Shown one piece after another: positions 37,398 to 47,194 of a stretch of 64,000 nucleotides of DNA; the stretch's first letter is position 1, and the number at the start of each line of letters is the position of its first letter. Position numbers and translations under genes: made by a program. The DNA is taken from the NCBI RefSeq assembly GCF_003324165.1, contig NW_025407859.1:124001-188000 (forward strand). Reading direction: 5' to 3'. Source of the DNA: Naegleria lovaniensis (Eukaryota > Heterolobosea > Eutetramitea > Acrasida > Naegleriidae). The notes under the pieces were generated by a model. The model was not told the DNA's origin, made no database searches, and was given only the letters and a program-made list of their open reading frames with translations.

Positions 37398-39696
37398 ATG
37401 CAAAAATTATTACTGGATCAACCTTCGCATCTCAATTCGGTTCGGAATGCTCTTGAAGGCTTGGCTCTCATATTTCCAAATCAACTTGAATTAATTAAAA
37501 CAACACAGAGATCGGATGATCAAGACTCCTCCTCCTCAACAACTGTAGATACCATATTGTTGCGGAAAATTCATGATAATACGAAACATGTTTCTCTCAT
37601 TTCGGGTGGTGGAAGTGGTCATTCTCCTTCTCACGAATCTTTTGTTGCAAAAGGAATGCTTACTGCTGCAGTGTGTGGAGCAGTCTTTACTTCTCCTTCT
37701 ACTTCTCAAATCTATAGAGCCATTCAAGCTGTAACAAAAACCAACAAGGAAAACGGAAAGGGGTGTTTATTGATTGTGAAAAATTATACTGGTGATATTT
37801 TAAATTTTAGATTGGCTAGAGAGATGGCATTGCAAAATGATTATCGTGTTGAAATGATTGTTGTCGGAGATGGTATGTGTTGTGATTTTTTGTGCAATTT
37901 TATTATGGAATTCATGATTTCAATACAGACGTCACACATCAGAGAGGAGTTGCAGGTACGGTGTTTGTACACAAGTTGTGTGGAGCGATGGCAGACAATA
38001 ATTATTCTCTGGACGAAATTGTTAATGTTATGAAATCATTTGAGTTAATGTCTCCATCTTCTGTGGATGAAATTAAGTTTGAGAAACCCTTTATACGAAG
38101 TATTGGAGTTGGATTGAATAGTATTACTTTACCTGGACATCAAGAACCACTTTATGACTTGAAGGATAGTGATGCAGTGTACGAGTTGGGTTTAGGAATT
38201 CATGGAGAAAAGGGTGTTTCGAGATTGGAATATCCAAGAGAAAATGCAGCATTAGAAATTTCTCAAACAATGATTCTACAATTAATTTCTCTTGAACACA
38301 AGTCCACAAATGTCTCTTCTGATGCAAAGAAATGTGCCTTGATGGTCAATAATTTAGGTACGTGTACAAATGGGTCGTTCATTGAAAAACACGAATTTCG
38401 TTGTTACCACTTGAAATTCAGGCTCAACAACTCTATTGGAGATGTATAATATTGTAAAAATTGTAGTAACAATTTTACAGCAATGTAATATCGTACTGGA
38501 GAGACTTTATGTTGGTACATTTATGACAGCTCTTAACGTAAGTAGTGACAAATGATTTTTTTCAGATACATGAGTGAGTTTGTTTGTCATTCTTGTGTAC
38601 CTTTTATTCATTAGATGCATGGAGTTTCTTTAACATTATTGAATTTGGGAACAAGTGACCATGACAAAATTTTAGAATTATTAGATTGGAAAACAGATTC
38701 ATTGTTTTGGCCAGAATGTTTTAAATTAAGCATACTAGATCATGATTCCAAAGACTCTTGTCGTGATGTGTCGTACTTGACTGTAGACTCATTTCATGAG
38801 GCGTCAATGGGCACAACTGACGAGGTTTATCATACGACCGATAGAAAGATAATTGAGGATTTTATCAAATTGTTAGAAATTGTATGTGATCACATTGATT
38901 CGAGATATCAATACTACAATGAATTGGATAGGTAAGTGGTAACAAGAATTTACGTCTTTCATTGTGGCGTTTCTTGAATACTCCTGTATGTCATTTATTT
39001 GAATTTGTTGTGTGAAATCATACACGCAATCCATTTGGTCATGACTATTGAGACAGTGCTGTAGGAGATGGAGATTTTGGTGACTCCATGAAACGAGCGG
39101 CCAAGCACATTAGAACAGATATTTTGAAAACTAGTAAATCCATCAACAGCCTTCAAGCACTGTTTTATGGTATTGGAACCTCAATACACAAAGCAGGAGG
39201 AAGCAGTGGCGCAATTGTATCCATGTTTTTCTTAAAGTATGCTCGTTCATTACGAGAATCACCAGGAGATATTGATAAGAGACATGTTAAAGCTTTCCAG
39301 GATGGGGTGCAGGTAAGTTATTTTTCACTATTGTGCTTTCGAAAATAGCTATTAACATGGCTACCCAATTTTATTTTCGTGATTGTCACGACGCAGGGAA
39401 TGATGGAGTTAGGAGACACCAAAGCTGGTGATAAAACTCTTCTTGATACTCTCATTCCTATCAGTGAGTTTCTTAAAGAACTAGACATCGGCCATACATT
39501 GGACAACACTCACTTCTCCCAAAACATATCAGAAATTGCTAACAAGGCAATGCTTTCAACCAAAGAAATGTTGGCAAAACGGGGTAGAGCACGCTACCTG
39601 GGTGACCGTGTACTGGGTCACGTAGATCCTGGTGCATTCTTTGCTTTTGAGGTTACAGAACTATGGGCCAAGTGGTTTTCTGAAAATAGAAAATAA
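37398..39696 (+). CDS. Dihydroxyacetone kinase, ATP-dependent, DhaK-DhaL fusion
   Basis: Phosphorylates dihydroxyacetone (or glyceraldehyde) with ATP. Six exons: 37398-37872, 37929-38357, 38422-38537, 38615-38931, 39057-39312 and 39397-39696, all phases consistent, 630 residues. DhaK part: LISGGGSGHSPSHESFVAKG, then CGAVFTSPS, KNYTGD, and GLGIHGEKGVSR, in which His about 250 is the residue that covalently binds the substrate ketone. DhaL part: GDGDFGDSMKRAAK (ATP/Mg binding Asp residues), AGGSSGAIVSMFF and GDKTLLDTLIP. Length is close to animal, plant and yeast single-chain kinases (about 575-610). This is the most intron-rich gene in the window. Its stop is 17 bases from the stop of the opposite gene. 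Confidence 0.95.
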
Positions 39697-39713
39697 TACA
39701 GCCATCATCAACT

Positions 39714-41021
39714 CTACAATACCACACTATCATTGTGAAGGCTCTTAATAATCGCTGGTATTACTGCAGCACTCTTTTCATGCTCCATTTGATTTTTAGA
39801 AACGTTCACATTTTTCAACCAATTCGGCACAGATGCATTCGATTTCACGAGAAAGGATTTGAAAAGTTTGGAACTGGAAAGATCTTGCAACTGCTGATTC
39901 AATACTTGTTCAGAGTGAAGTTGCTTGTCTTTCTTCTTCTTTTTTTCATCTGTCGCATTTGAGGTCCATTGTGACGGTGGCAAAAACCACATGGCTGTAA
40001 AGTTGTGTGCTTTTTGTCGATATTTAGCCTTTTCGTCCAGCTCCTCTGCAACTAATTTTTCGTGATCTGAATCTGAATCATAGCCTTCCGTTAATCTCTT
40101 CTTGTAATCAATGTAATCTGAGTCTTCGATGTAGAGCTCTTCGTCACCCTCCAACAAGTCTGATGGAAAATCTATCGTTTCCTTCATTTCCAACTCTAAT
40201 GGGTGAATGGTTTGATATGCGGGAATCATGTCATCCGTGACAAAATCGGTGTCACGATTAAACAAGTCATGGAAAGGATCGTCAGATTCTTCTTCGAGAT
40301 TGTCCAAGTGTGAAATGTTGGACCTCCTGTCTTTGGAGGAAGTAGCCTTCTTGTTTGAGGATTTACCCTGATACAAATTCGGCAAAGACGGTATGCTGCT
40401 TGGTTGCTTTTCATTGTTTGCTGAAATGGCAGGCTCTTTCTTTCCTTTGTTATCTTTTTGACGAAAAGATTCCACTCCAACTGTTTCGTTTATGCGTTTA
40501 TCAGCTTGATCATCTAGTCGCTTGGCAAGTAGGCTGGTTACATCACGGTTAGATGAGGCAAATCTCTGGTCTTTAAGTATTGCAATTGCACTGTCCAGAT
40601 CATCATCCTTAATTTGATCTCGAATTGAGCTTTCGATCTCCTTAAACATGGTTTCATTCTTTTTGATTCGTTCTTGTTTGAGCTGAATGATAGTCTTGGG
40701 ATGCTTCTTCTTACGAAATGATTTTTTATGTAAAACTCGTGTATTGCCATCGGAAGAATTCATGCTTGTGTTGTCTACTCCTTTTCCAGCCGTTGGATCA
40801 ATGGATTGCTCCGAATCTGCTCGAATAAAATTCCAACGTTGTGTTCCGATATTCCGATGCAAATGATGATGTTGCGAATCTTTTTTCTTACGTCTCTTCT
40901 TTCGTTGCAATGTTTCATTCGTTATATATCGTCGTATTGTTGTTTGAGCTTGATTATATTTTGTCATTTCATGAACTGGAATTTCATCCATTGGCGATTT
41001 TCCCTTATAAAAAAACGACAT
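39714..41021 (-). CDS. Unknown basic/acidic low-complexity protein
   Basis: Single exon, 435 residues, start after eight A (MSFFYKGKSPMDEIPVHEMT). Residues 30-60 are strongly basic (TLQRKKRRKKKDSQHHHLHR), which would suit a nuclear localisation signal; a second basic block lies at about 100-115. The centre is charged and probably disordered, with an acidic segment near 250-320 (DDPFHDLFNRDTDF, EGDEELYIEDSDYIDYKKRL). The last 90 residues have more hydrophobic content (FTAMWFLPPSQWTSN, KLFKSFLVKSNASVPNWLKN). No family recognised; a nuclear role is inferred only from composition. Confidence 0.6.
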   Translation of the reverse strand: MSFFYKGKSPMDEIPVHEMTKYNQAQTTIRRYITNETLQRKKRRKKKDSQHHHLHRNIGTQRWNFIRADSEQSIDPTAGKGVDNTSMNSSDGNTRVLHKKSFRKKKHPKTIIQLKQERIKKNETMFKEIESSIRDQIKDDDLDSAIAILKDQRFASSNRDVTSLLAKRLDDQADKRINETVGVESFRQKDNKGKKEPAISANNEKQPSSIPSLPNLYQGKSSNKKATSSKDRRSNISHLDNLEEESDDPFHDLFNRDTDFVTDDMIPAYQTIHPLELEMKETIDFPSDLLEGDEELYIEDSDYIDYKKRLTEGYDSDSDHEKLVAEELDEKAKYRQKAHNFTAMWFLPPSQWTSNATDEKKKKKDKQLHSEQVLNQQLQDLSSSKLFKSFLVKSNASVPNWLKNVNVSKNQMEHEKSAAVIPAIIKSLHNDSVVL

Positions 41022-41314
41022 TTTTTTTGAAATGAACGTTTAACGTTACAGTAGTTTTAACACTTTTTTGGCGGTTAAATGTTTCGTTAACTCATGGCCT
41101 TAAAAAAAATTTGAATACCTTTTGATTGCTAGTAATCAAAGACTACCACAACCACTCGGAAGAACGAGTTTTGCATTCAATTATTACTCGTGTATTATAG
41201 CTCCCAGTTCATCTCTCCCGTTCGTGTAAAATCATCATCAACTCCCGAGAGATTTCTCTCTCTACAATTCTCATTACCATCATCATCCAAAAAGAATCAA
41301 CAACAACAACCCAT

Positions 41315-41872
41315 ATGGCGAGTGGAACGTACAACTACAAGGTTAAAATTCATAACTACAACGAAGAACAATGGGATCAACAGTTTAGTGAGAAGTACTG
41401 TCCTCCGAGATTACTCGGAAGCAAACACGACTCGTTTCAAACCATGTACAGTACGGAACATTCTTTGCAAAATTCAATCAGTGGTGGTAGCTCTTCATCA
41501 TCAATACCCTCCTCTCAACAGCCTCAGCCAAACGCCACACAAAAGATACCCTCGGGCCTTAATATCCACTCGTTTAAAGCGAAAGCTGTTGCATCCGCAG
41601 GAGAAAATGATCTTCTTAAATCCTCATTCCCAGGTCATCAGCCAGCTCTTGATTTTTACAATCATCCAGTCCAGAATAGAGAAAAGTCAGCCGATGAATA
41701 TTATTTTGCTACAACTTCCCGAGAAACCTTTGTACATCCCAAACAAATGCAAGAGAAGGGAGAAGTACTGACCTACATGCCTCCAGACGAGTTGGACAAG
41801 TACCGAAAAACATGGACACGAAAACAAGCACGAGAAATGAGAACCGAGTATCAACGTCAACATTGTAAATAA
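41315..41872 (+). CDS. Small unknown protein, possibly axonemal
   Basis: Single exon, 185 residues, MASGTYNYKVKIHNYNEEQW. Middle part Ser/Gln-rich. The second half carries short Pro/Tyr/Phe motifs: GHQPALDFYNHP, EYYFATTSRETFVHP, and a basic C-terminal helix (KYRKTWTRKQAREMRTEYQR). Such short motif-rich proteins with few hydrophobic runs are typical of ciliary microtubule inner or associated proteins, but I cannot name a family; this is a style-based guess. The 293 bases upstream (41022-41314) are a divergent promoter region with the gene at 39714-41021. Confidence 0.5.
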   Translation: MASGTYNYKVKIHNYNEEQWDQQFSEKYCPPRLLGSKHDSFQTMYSTEHSLQNSISGGSSSSSIPSSQQPQPNATQKIPSGLNIHSFKAKAVASAGENDLLKSSFPGHQPALDFYNHPVQNREKSADEYYFATTSRETFVHPKQMQEKGEVLTYMPPDELDKYRKTWTRKQAREMRTEYQRQHCK

Positions 41873-42037
41873 AAGATCTTTCGGGTGGAAATATTGTCAA
41901 CAACAAGTCAAAAACTTTCCATTGTAGTCGCAATAATTGTTATCTACATCAGGCTCATGTTCATTGTAGTCATCCATGTGCCAACACATGTACATTCCAA
42001 TGTTTGCCTTGATTTGTACCTAAAGTTTTACCATGAC

Positions 42038-45000
42038 TTAGAAATAACCTTTCAACATGTCAGACAATTCATTATTGGGTTTTTTCTGTTGTTTGGATGG
42101 AGTCGATGTTGATGAACCATCAGGTACCTCCAATAATAAATCAAATTCAACCCAAGAGTCCGTTGTGTTTGGATTATCCAATCTCGTTAACTGGTTTAAA
42201 AGAGGGACATCTTCATCACCATCCATATCGTGAAGACTCAATCGTTGTACAGCAGAGGCATTGGCAACAATTGGACTCACCATGGGTGAAGGCAAAGGTG
42301 TGGTCGTAGAGAATTCTGAATTCGGTCGTTTTCCATGATGATGAAATGACTGTCGTGACTTGGAATGAACTGGTGTCGAAGGTGTTGTTGAGGATGTTGC
42401 TGCTGTCAACAATTTTGAAGAGTTACCATTTCCAGAATCCAATGTTCTTCTTTGCAATTGTTTGATCCATTTACACCTTTTCAAATAATGACCATCTCTT
42501 TTGAGAAAAATTACAGGTCCTTCTTTGGTCTTGTTGATCCAACTGGATCGATAAGCTCGATTCTTGTAATTTTTGGAAATGGAAAGATTCCTTGTAGAAT
42601 TTTCTGAAATGCCATGTACAAGTGTTCTTAATTCCCTCAATTCCAATCTTAATGCTTGTCTATATTTTTCATTCTTGAAGAACAATTCACCATAATCTTG
42701 TTCGTCTTGACTATTTGTGTCAGAAATGACTTGCACATCTTGTTCATCAGGAATTGGTGGTGTGAAAGAACCATCACAAATTCGATTGGAATTCATCTGT
42801 AATCTTGTAGTACTAGTATTGGTAGTGGTGTGATGATTTTCAACAGGTGGATGACTCATTCTCGATTCAAGTTCAACAAATGTCGATAATCTTTCAGAAT
42901 TTAAAGGTATTTGTTGTGATGCTACGAGTAATGACGATGAAGGTAGGTCATGCATGTCACTTGCACGAGTATGAGTGTTCGAAATTTCATGATTCATTTC
43001 ACACGCTGGCATGGTTGAAATGGATGATGGAAGTGCATGATTCAAAAGACGACAAGATCCAACTTGATCCATTGGCTGTTGTTGTGCAATGATACCATTC
43101 GATGAGAGTGTCACACAAGTGGATGAAAAGTTGGGATGACATGTCGCATCTCGAGCTTGATTCAACTGTGAATTCGACTCTATACCATGACGAGTAGTAG
43201 TAGTAGCATTATTCAACTCCACACCATTACGAGTAGTAGTAGTGGCATGATTGAAAGTGTTGGGACACGTTTCCAATGTGGCCTTAATATTGTCATTGAT
43301 CATTGAATGATGTCGTTGAGCATGCTGATGAAAATGTTCCATTCCTGAAACAGTGTTTTCAATCATACCATATTCTTGTGGCAAGACAGTCGTCGTGGTG
43401 GTCAATGGAGGAGTAGGAATCATAATGGTTGAATAGTGTTGTTCATGTTGAACCTGGTTGTGTGAATCGACTTGCTGACTTGTGACAGCAGGCGACGATA
43501 TTCTTTGAGAATGACGAATTCTTTGATCCTCAATAGTTCCACCACTCACAGTAGGAGAGAACGATTGTTTTGGAGGAGAAGGTGACAAGGATCCTGGAAT
43601 AATGGATTGGAAATTGAGTGGAATGGGTTGAAGAGGAGTTTTCTGTTGCAATTGATGAGATGATAACGAGTCCATGTTGTGAACTTGATGCTGAGTGGAA
43701 TGAATCGTTTTCGGTGTTTGAGGAGAAGAATTAAAAACAATTATTTCATTCGAAGAGGGATAAGGTGACACGGATAAAAGTTGAGAAGAATTTGTGATCA
43801 TCACTTGTTCTTTCGGTGATGCATGTGGAGTGATACTAGTTGTTGCAATCATCAAGTTGTTCGTTGAGGAAAAGGACCTAGAAATGAGTGGTGAAGGTGG
43901 TGGGGCCATGAGATGTTGCTGAGAGAGACGATGATTTGGTTTTCTAAAACAAGTATTGGACATTTGAGAATGATTCATGAGAGCACTAGAAAGGTCAGTG
44001 TGATGGATGTTGTTGTTGATGGTGTTGTTCACTGGTTGATGATTAAAGGAGGTGCTATGGACAGAAGATGATGAATTAAGGTGTCCAGTTTGAGTATTTC
44101 GTTGTGAACTAGTATTAAGGTCATGGATAGCATTTCGTTGTGAATCCACAAAAATGTTGTGAAATGTTCCTGACTCGGTGGTTGTTGTTACTGCTTGAGA
44201 TGGGAGTGGTGACACGGATTTCAATTGTTGCTGAACAGAATTGTGAGTCAACATTGTTTGAACATTGGACATTTGATGTACTTTGGGTCTCTCTGAATAT
44301 GATATTGTCGCTTGTGATATGGGTACTTGTCTCTCTGAATATGATATTGCCGCTTGTGGAGTTTCGATGGAGATGGATTGAGATGGAATTTGTGGTACCA
44401 TTGGAGTTGGTATAGAAGAGCGTATGCTGGACAGATGAGTTTGGGAATTTTGACTACTACTACTACTCACTGGTGGTGGTGGTTGTTGACTACAAGATTG
44501 ATTTTCCTCATAATTTCTTAATAACGCGTTTCTGTGAAGAGTTTCACATAATTGAGGTGTCACACTCTTGTTTCTAGTCAATGAACGATGATGATAATCC
44601 ACCTTGTTAAATGTTTCATGAAATATAGAACGTATGTATTCGTTATGATGATTATCAATCTCAGAACGGGTATTTGTCACAGGTTTCTTGATAGGTTTGA
44701 TTGTTTTCAATCGAGACATGAACGAGCTTTTCGAAACTGTACTATCATAGTCATTGATAGGTTGAGAAATTGAGGATCGTTGTGTCATGCTCGATTGATA
44801 AGGTTGTTGTTGAGTTGATGACACACCAGAGGATGCTTGTGTTGTGCGAACGAAATGGTTACTAATTTTTGAGAGTGTCACACTATCTGAATTCGTATTG
44901 TTCTTTTTTTGTTGCTGATTACTGACTGTTGAATATTGGCTCGTTGTGAAATTACATGTTGAAGGTGTAGTATGTGGAATGGGTTGTGAAATGGGTTGTT

Positions 45001-45688
45001 GTGACATGTAATATCCATTTTTCACATTCGGTTCAGTATTCAATACTACCACAGGCTTTGCTTCATGATGATAATTATTAACCATGTTGTTCATTGGTTG
45101 TGATGGTGGTTGTGAGGAAGAATTAGTTGGAATTTGTGGGATCTTTGAATAATGATATTGTTGAATTGAAGAAGGCATCACAACTTGATTCACTGTTTCA
45201 ACTTGTTGAGCATTCGATAAATTCGGTGGTGGATTTGTTCGGTCCGAATGCATGACTGTTGTGGTCGGCGTTCGATAAGCAAGAGCTGTCGAGGACGATG
45301 ACCACGAAGGTGGTTGGGTGTGTAAATGTTGGTGCTGTTGAGACGTTCCTTGTTGAGGATAATAATACTGTACAGAATATCCATAATGATTTCGAGTCGG
45401 ATGGTTCATTTCACAATTATTTTGACTAGAGACCCCAACAGGAAAGGAATGATGGAATTGTTGTTGCTGATGATAATAGGGAATTGCTGTCGATGTGGAC
45501 GAATAATGTATCGAAGGAGCATGCATCGTTGAGGAAGGATGATCATTCAATGTAGACACCAAGTTCGAGTGTGGGAATGATGTCGAGCCTGTTGTGGTCG
45601 TCGTCGTCGGAATGAAAGGATGAGAACTTTCACTTTGAAAATGGTTTCGTGGCGGTTGCGGTGCAAAACCCAGCGGCATTTGATTCAT
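42038..45688 (-). CDS. Large Gln/Ser/Thr/Asn-rich protein, unknown
   Basis: Single exon, 1,216 residues, start after eight A (MNQMPLGFAPQPPRNHF). Residues 1 to about 1,000 are low-complexity and rich in Gln, Ser, Thr, His, Asn and Pro, with poly-Gln and His-Gln tracts; composition is prion-like. Two internal tandem duplications are visible in DNA (43172-43249 and 44288-44358). The only part with globular character is near 1,000-1,100: YRQALRLELRELRTLVHGIS, then SSWINKTKEGPVIFLKRDGH and YLKRCKWIKQLQRRTL. A short motif ends the protein (NNELSDMLKGYF). A transcription or RNA-granule role would suit the composition but is inference. Confidence 0.62.
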   Translation of the reverse strand: MNQMPLGFAPQPPRNHFQSESSHPFIPTTTTTTGSTSFPHSNLVSTLNDHPSSTMHAPSIHYSSTSTAIPYYHQQQQFHHSFPVGVSSQNNCEMNHPTRNHYGYSVQYYYPQQGTSQQHQHLHTQPPSWSSSSTALAYRTPTTTVMHSDRTNPPPNLSNAQQVETVNQVVMPSSIQQYHYSKIPQIPTNSSSQPPSQPMNNMVNNYHHEAKPVVVLNTEPNVKNGYYMSQQPISQPIPHTTPSTCNFTTSQYSTVSNQQQKKNNTNSDSVTLSKISNHFVRTTQASSGVSSTQQQPYQSSMTQRSSISQPINDYDSTVSKSSFMSRLKTIKPIKKPVTNTRSEIDNHHNEYIRSIFHETFNKVDYHHRSLTRNKSVTPQLCETLHRNALLRNYEENQSCSQQPPPPVSSSSSQNSQTHLSSIRSSIPTPMVPQIPSQSISIETPQAAISYSERQVPISQATISYSERPKVHQMSNVQTMLTHNSVQQQLKSVSPLPSQAVTTTTESGTFHNIFVDSQRNAIHDLNTSSQRNTQTGHLNSSSSVHSTSFNHQPVNNTINNNIHHTDLSSALMNHSQMSNTCFRKPNHRLSQQHLMAPPPSPLISRSFSSTNNLMIATTSITPHASPKEQVMITNSSQLLSVSPYPSSNEIIVFNSSPQTPKTIHSTQHQVHNMDSLSSHQLQQKTPLQPIPLNFQSIIPGSLSPSPPKQSFSPTVSGGTIEDQRIRHSQRISSPAVTSQQVDSHNQVQHEQHYSTIMIPTPPLTTTTTVLPQEYGMIENTVSGMEHFHQHAQRHHSMINDNIKATLETCPNTFNHATTTTRNGVELNNATTTTRHGIESNSQLNQARDATCHPNFSSTCVTLSSNGIIAQQQPMDQVGSCRLLNHALPSSISTMPACEMNHEISNTHTRASDMHDLPSSSLLVASQQIPLNSERLSTFVELESRMSHPPVENHHTTTNTSTTRLQMNSNRICDGSFTPPIPDEQDVQVISDTNSQDEQDYGELFFKNEKYRQALRLELRELRTLVHGISENSTRNLSISKNYKNRAYRSSWINKTKEGPVIFLKRDGHYLKRCKWIKQLQRRTLDSGNGNSSKLLTAATSSTTPSTPVHSKSRQSFHHHGKRPNSEFSTTTPLPSPMVSPIVANASAVQRLSLHDMDGDEDVPLLNQLTRLDNPNTTDSWVEFDLLLEVPDGSSTSTPSKQQKKPNNELSDMLKGYF
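43172..43249. repeat. 39-bp tandem duplication in Q-rich gene
   Basis: Units 43172-43210 and 43211-43249 match at 33 of 39 positions and contain a GTA/GTAGTA trinucleotide run. Each unit encodes 13 residues (NNATTTTR-like blocks), so the duplication keeps frame. Confidence 0.8.
44288..44358. repeat. 42-bp-period tandem repeat in Q-rich gene
   Basis: A 29-base block at 44288-44316 recurs at 44330-44358 with one mismatch. On the coding strand it gives the duplicated peptide QATISYSER. The period of 42 keeps frame. Confidence 0.8.
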
Positions 45689-46062
45689 TTTTTTTGGCGG
45701 TTCTCTCTAAAAATTATCAGGTTGCATGCGAACGAACCAAATGTTGAAATAAAATTGAGGACGTTCTGCTGTGTTTCATTCCCAAAGACCGAACAAAATG
45801 AAAAAAAGTGAGCCAGTGAGCCTTCGGACCAGCTCTTGTTGTTTGACAGGAAAAGAATCACTATAAATTAACACAATGAATAAGACTCTAATGTTGTTGA
45901 GGCATGATCCGTTTGGTAACAGCAATCTCGTTTAACATCTTAGGTTGAGACTGCTGTCATGAAAAATTTGAGCCTCACGGGTTGCGTCACTCCCCTTGTG
46001 TGTTTTTGTGTTTCAACAACCATTCTTTCGGATTGTAAATTTGAAAAATTGTGAAGAAAAAA
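45689..46062. other. Intergenic, divergent promoters
   Basis: 374 bases between the divergent Q-rich and PPR-like genes. Nothing beyond AT-rich sequence was seen; no RNA gene recognised. Confidence 0.5.
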
Positions 46063-47160
46063 ATGAAAAGTTCTTGGTTGCCGGCAACATCACGGAAATT
46101 CATACGCCATCATGGAAACCATCAAGAAACAACGAGAAATGTGCTTTATTTGGAGAGCGGAAATTACCTACCAGTCTGCAGCATTGGTAGTCATGGTAGG
46201 GATTTTGAATTACATCCTTCTTGCAAGAGAAATTTCAGCATGACATGTTTTTGTTCCAAGAGTAATCTCCGTCATCATCATCGTGAAATTACTAAAATAA
46301 TAGGTAGCACTCAATATGCCCATCCAATCACCACTCATCATAATCCATCAGCAACAACAATTTTGAATTCAAAAAGCCAATTACGTTCCTACAAAACAAG
46401 CTCTTCCGATGATAGACGATCATTAATTAAAAAGGAAGAGAACAATATTTCAACTATGATATCTTTGATTCACTCTCATTTGGATCAAGGTGTGGATTTT
46501 ACAAAGGCTGAAGAAAGAGATGTTTGGGTGGAAACACTGTTATCACATTTAGAAGACATTGCAAAATGTATTGAAAAGATTACGTGGCTTGAAGGAACCA
46601 AGTCCTTTAGTACCACTGAGCAGGAAGAGCCAGTTTTTACCACGTTATTTGATAATCCTTTTGAAACAAATGAAGAGGAATTGTCAAAATCATCAAGTCA
46701 ATTGGAAAATTTAATTATCAGAGTTTTGGACGTTCTACATGGCTACGGAAAGCAGAAGGAGGTACAACAAGTGGAAAGTACCCTCTCATTGTCTAGTATC
46801 GGACTGGACGTTTATTCAATCATGAAAAGATATGCTCTTGAGTTTGAAAGAGCTTCACCAAAAGAACTTTCCAAATTTTTAGAACAAGAGTGCTTCTTTT
46901 CGTTAAATCAGAACGTGATGAATTTTCTACTTCGGTATTTTGCAGATATCAAAGATAAATCAAATACTGTAATAGTGCTGAAGGATATGCAACAACTGCA
47001 GCTTGGTGCCAACGAGCAAACCTACAATATTTTAATTAGATTTGCCATGTATGGCAACGACCAAAACCAAGTACTGAAATTGGTGAAACACATGAAACAA
47101 CAAGGGTTGGAATTGAATCAGGAAACAAAGGATTTGTTACGGAAGAATAGATTAATATAA
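46063..47160 (+). CDS. PPR-like protein, probably mitochondrial
   Basis: Single exon, 365 residues. I chose the ATG at 46063 after six A. The N-terminus is basic and rich in Ser/Arg/His with almost no acid (MKSSWLPATSRKFIRHH), a plausible mitochondrial presequence. Residues about 120-300 are helical. Near the C-terminus, ANEQTYNILIRFAMYGNDQN then QVLKLVKHMKQQGLELN has the canonical pentatricopeptide pattern (TYN.LI, G, ...L...M...G...N), preceded by a weaker unit NVMNFLLRYFADIKDKSN. A role in organellar RNA processing or translation follows from the family; the number of repeats is small and partner RNA is unknown. Confidence 0.62.
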   Translation: MKSSWLPATSRKFIRHHGNHQETTRNVLYLESGNYLPVCSIGSHGRDFELHPSCKRNFSMTCFCSKSNLRHHHREITKIIGSTQYAHPITTHHNPSATTILNSKSQLRSYKTSSSDDRRSLIKKEENNISTMISLIHSHLDQGVDFTKAEERDVWVETLLSHLEDIAKCIEKITWLEGTKSFSTTEQEEPVFTTLFDNPFETNEEELSKSSSQLENLIIRVLDVLHGYGKQKEVQQVESTLSLSSIGLDVYSIMKRYALEFERASPKELSKFLEQECFFSLNQNVMNFLLRYFADIKDKSNTVIVLKDMQQLQLGANEQTYNILIRFAMYGNDQNQVLKLVKHMKQQGLELNQETKDLLRKNRLI

Positions 47161-47194
47161 ATGTCATTCAGAGGATTACCTTTGTAGCATGATT

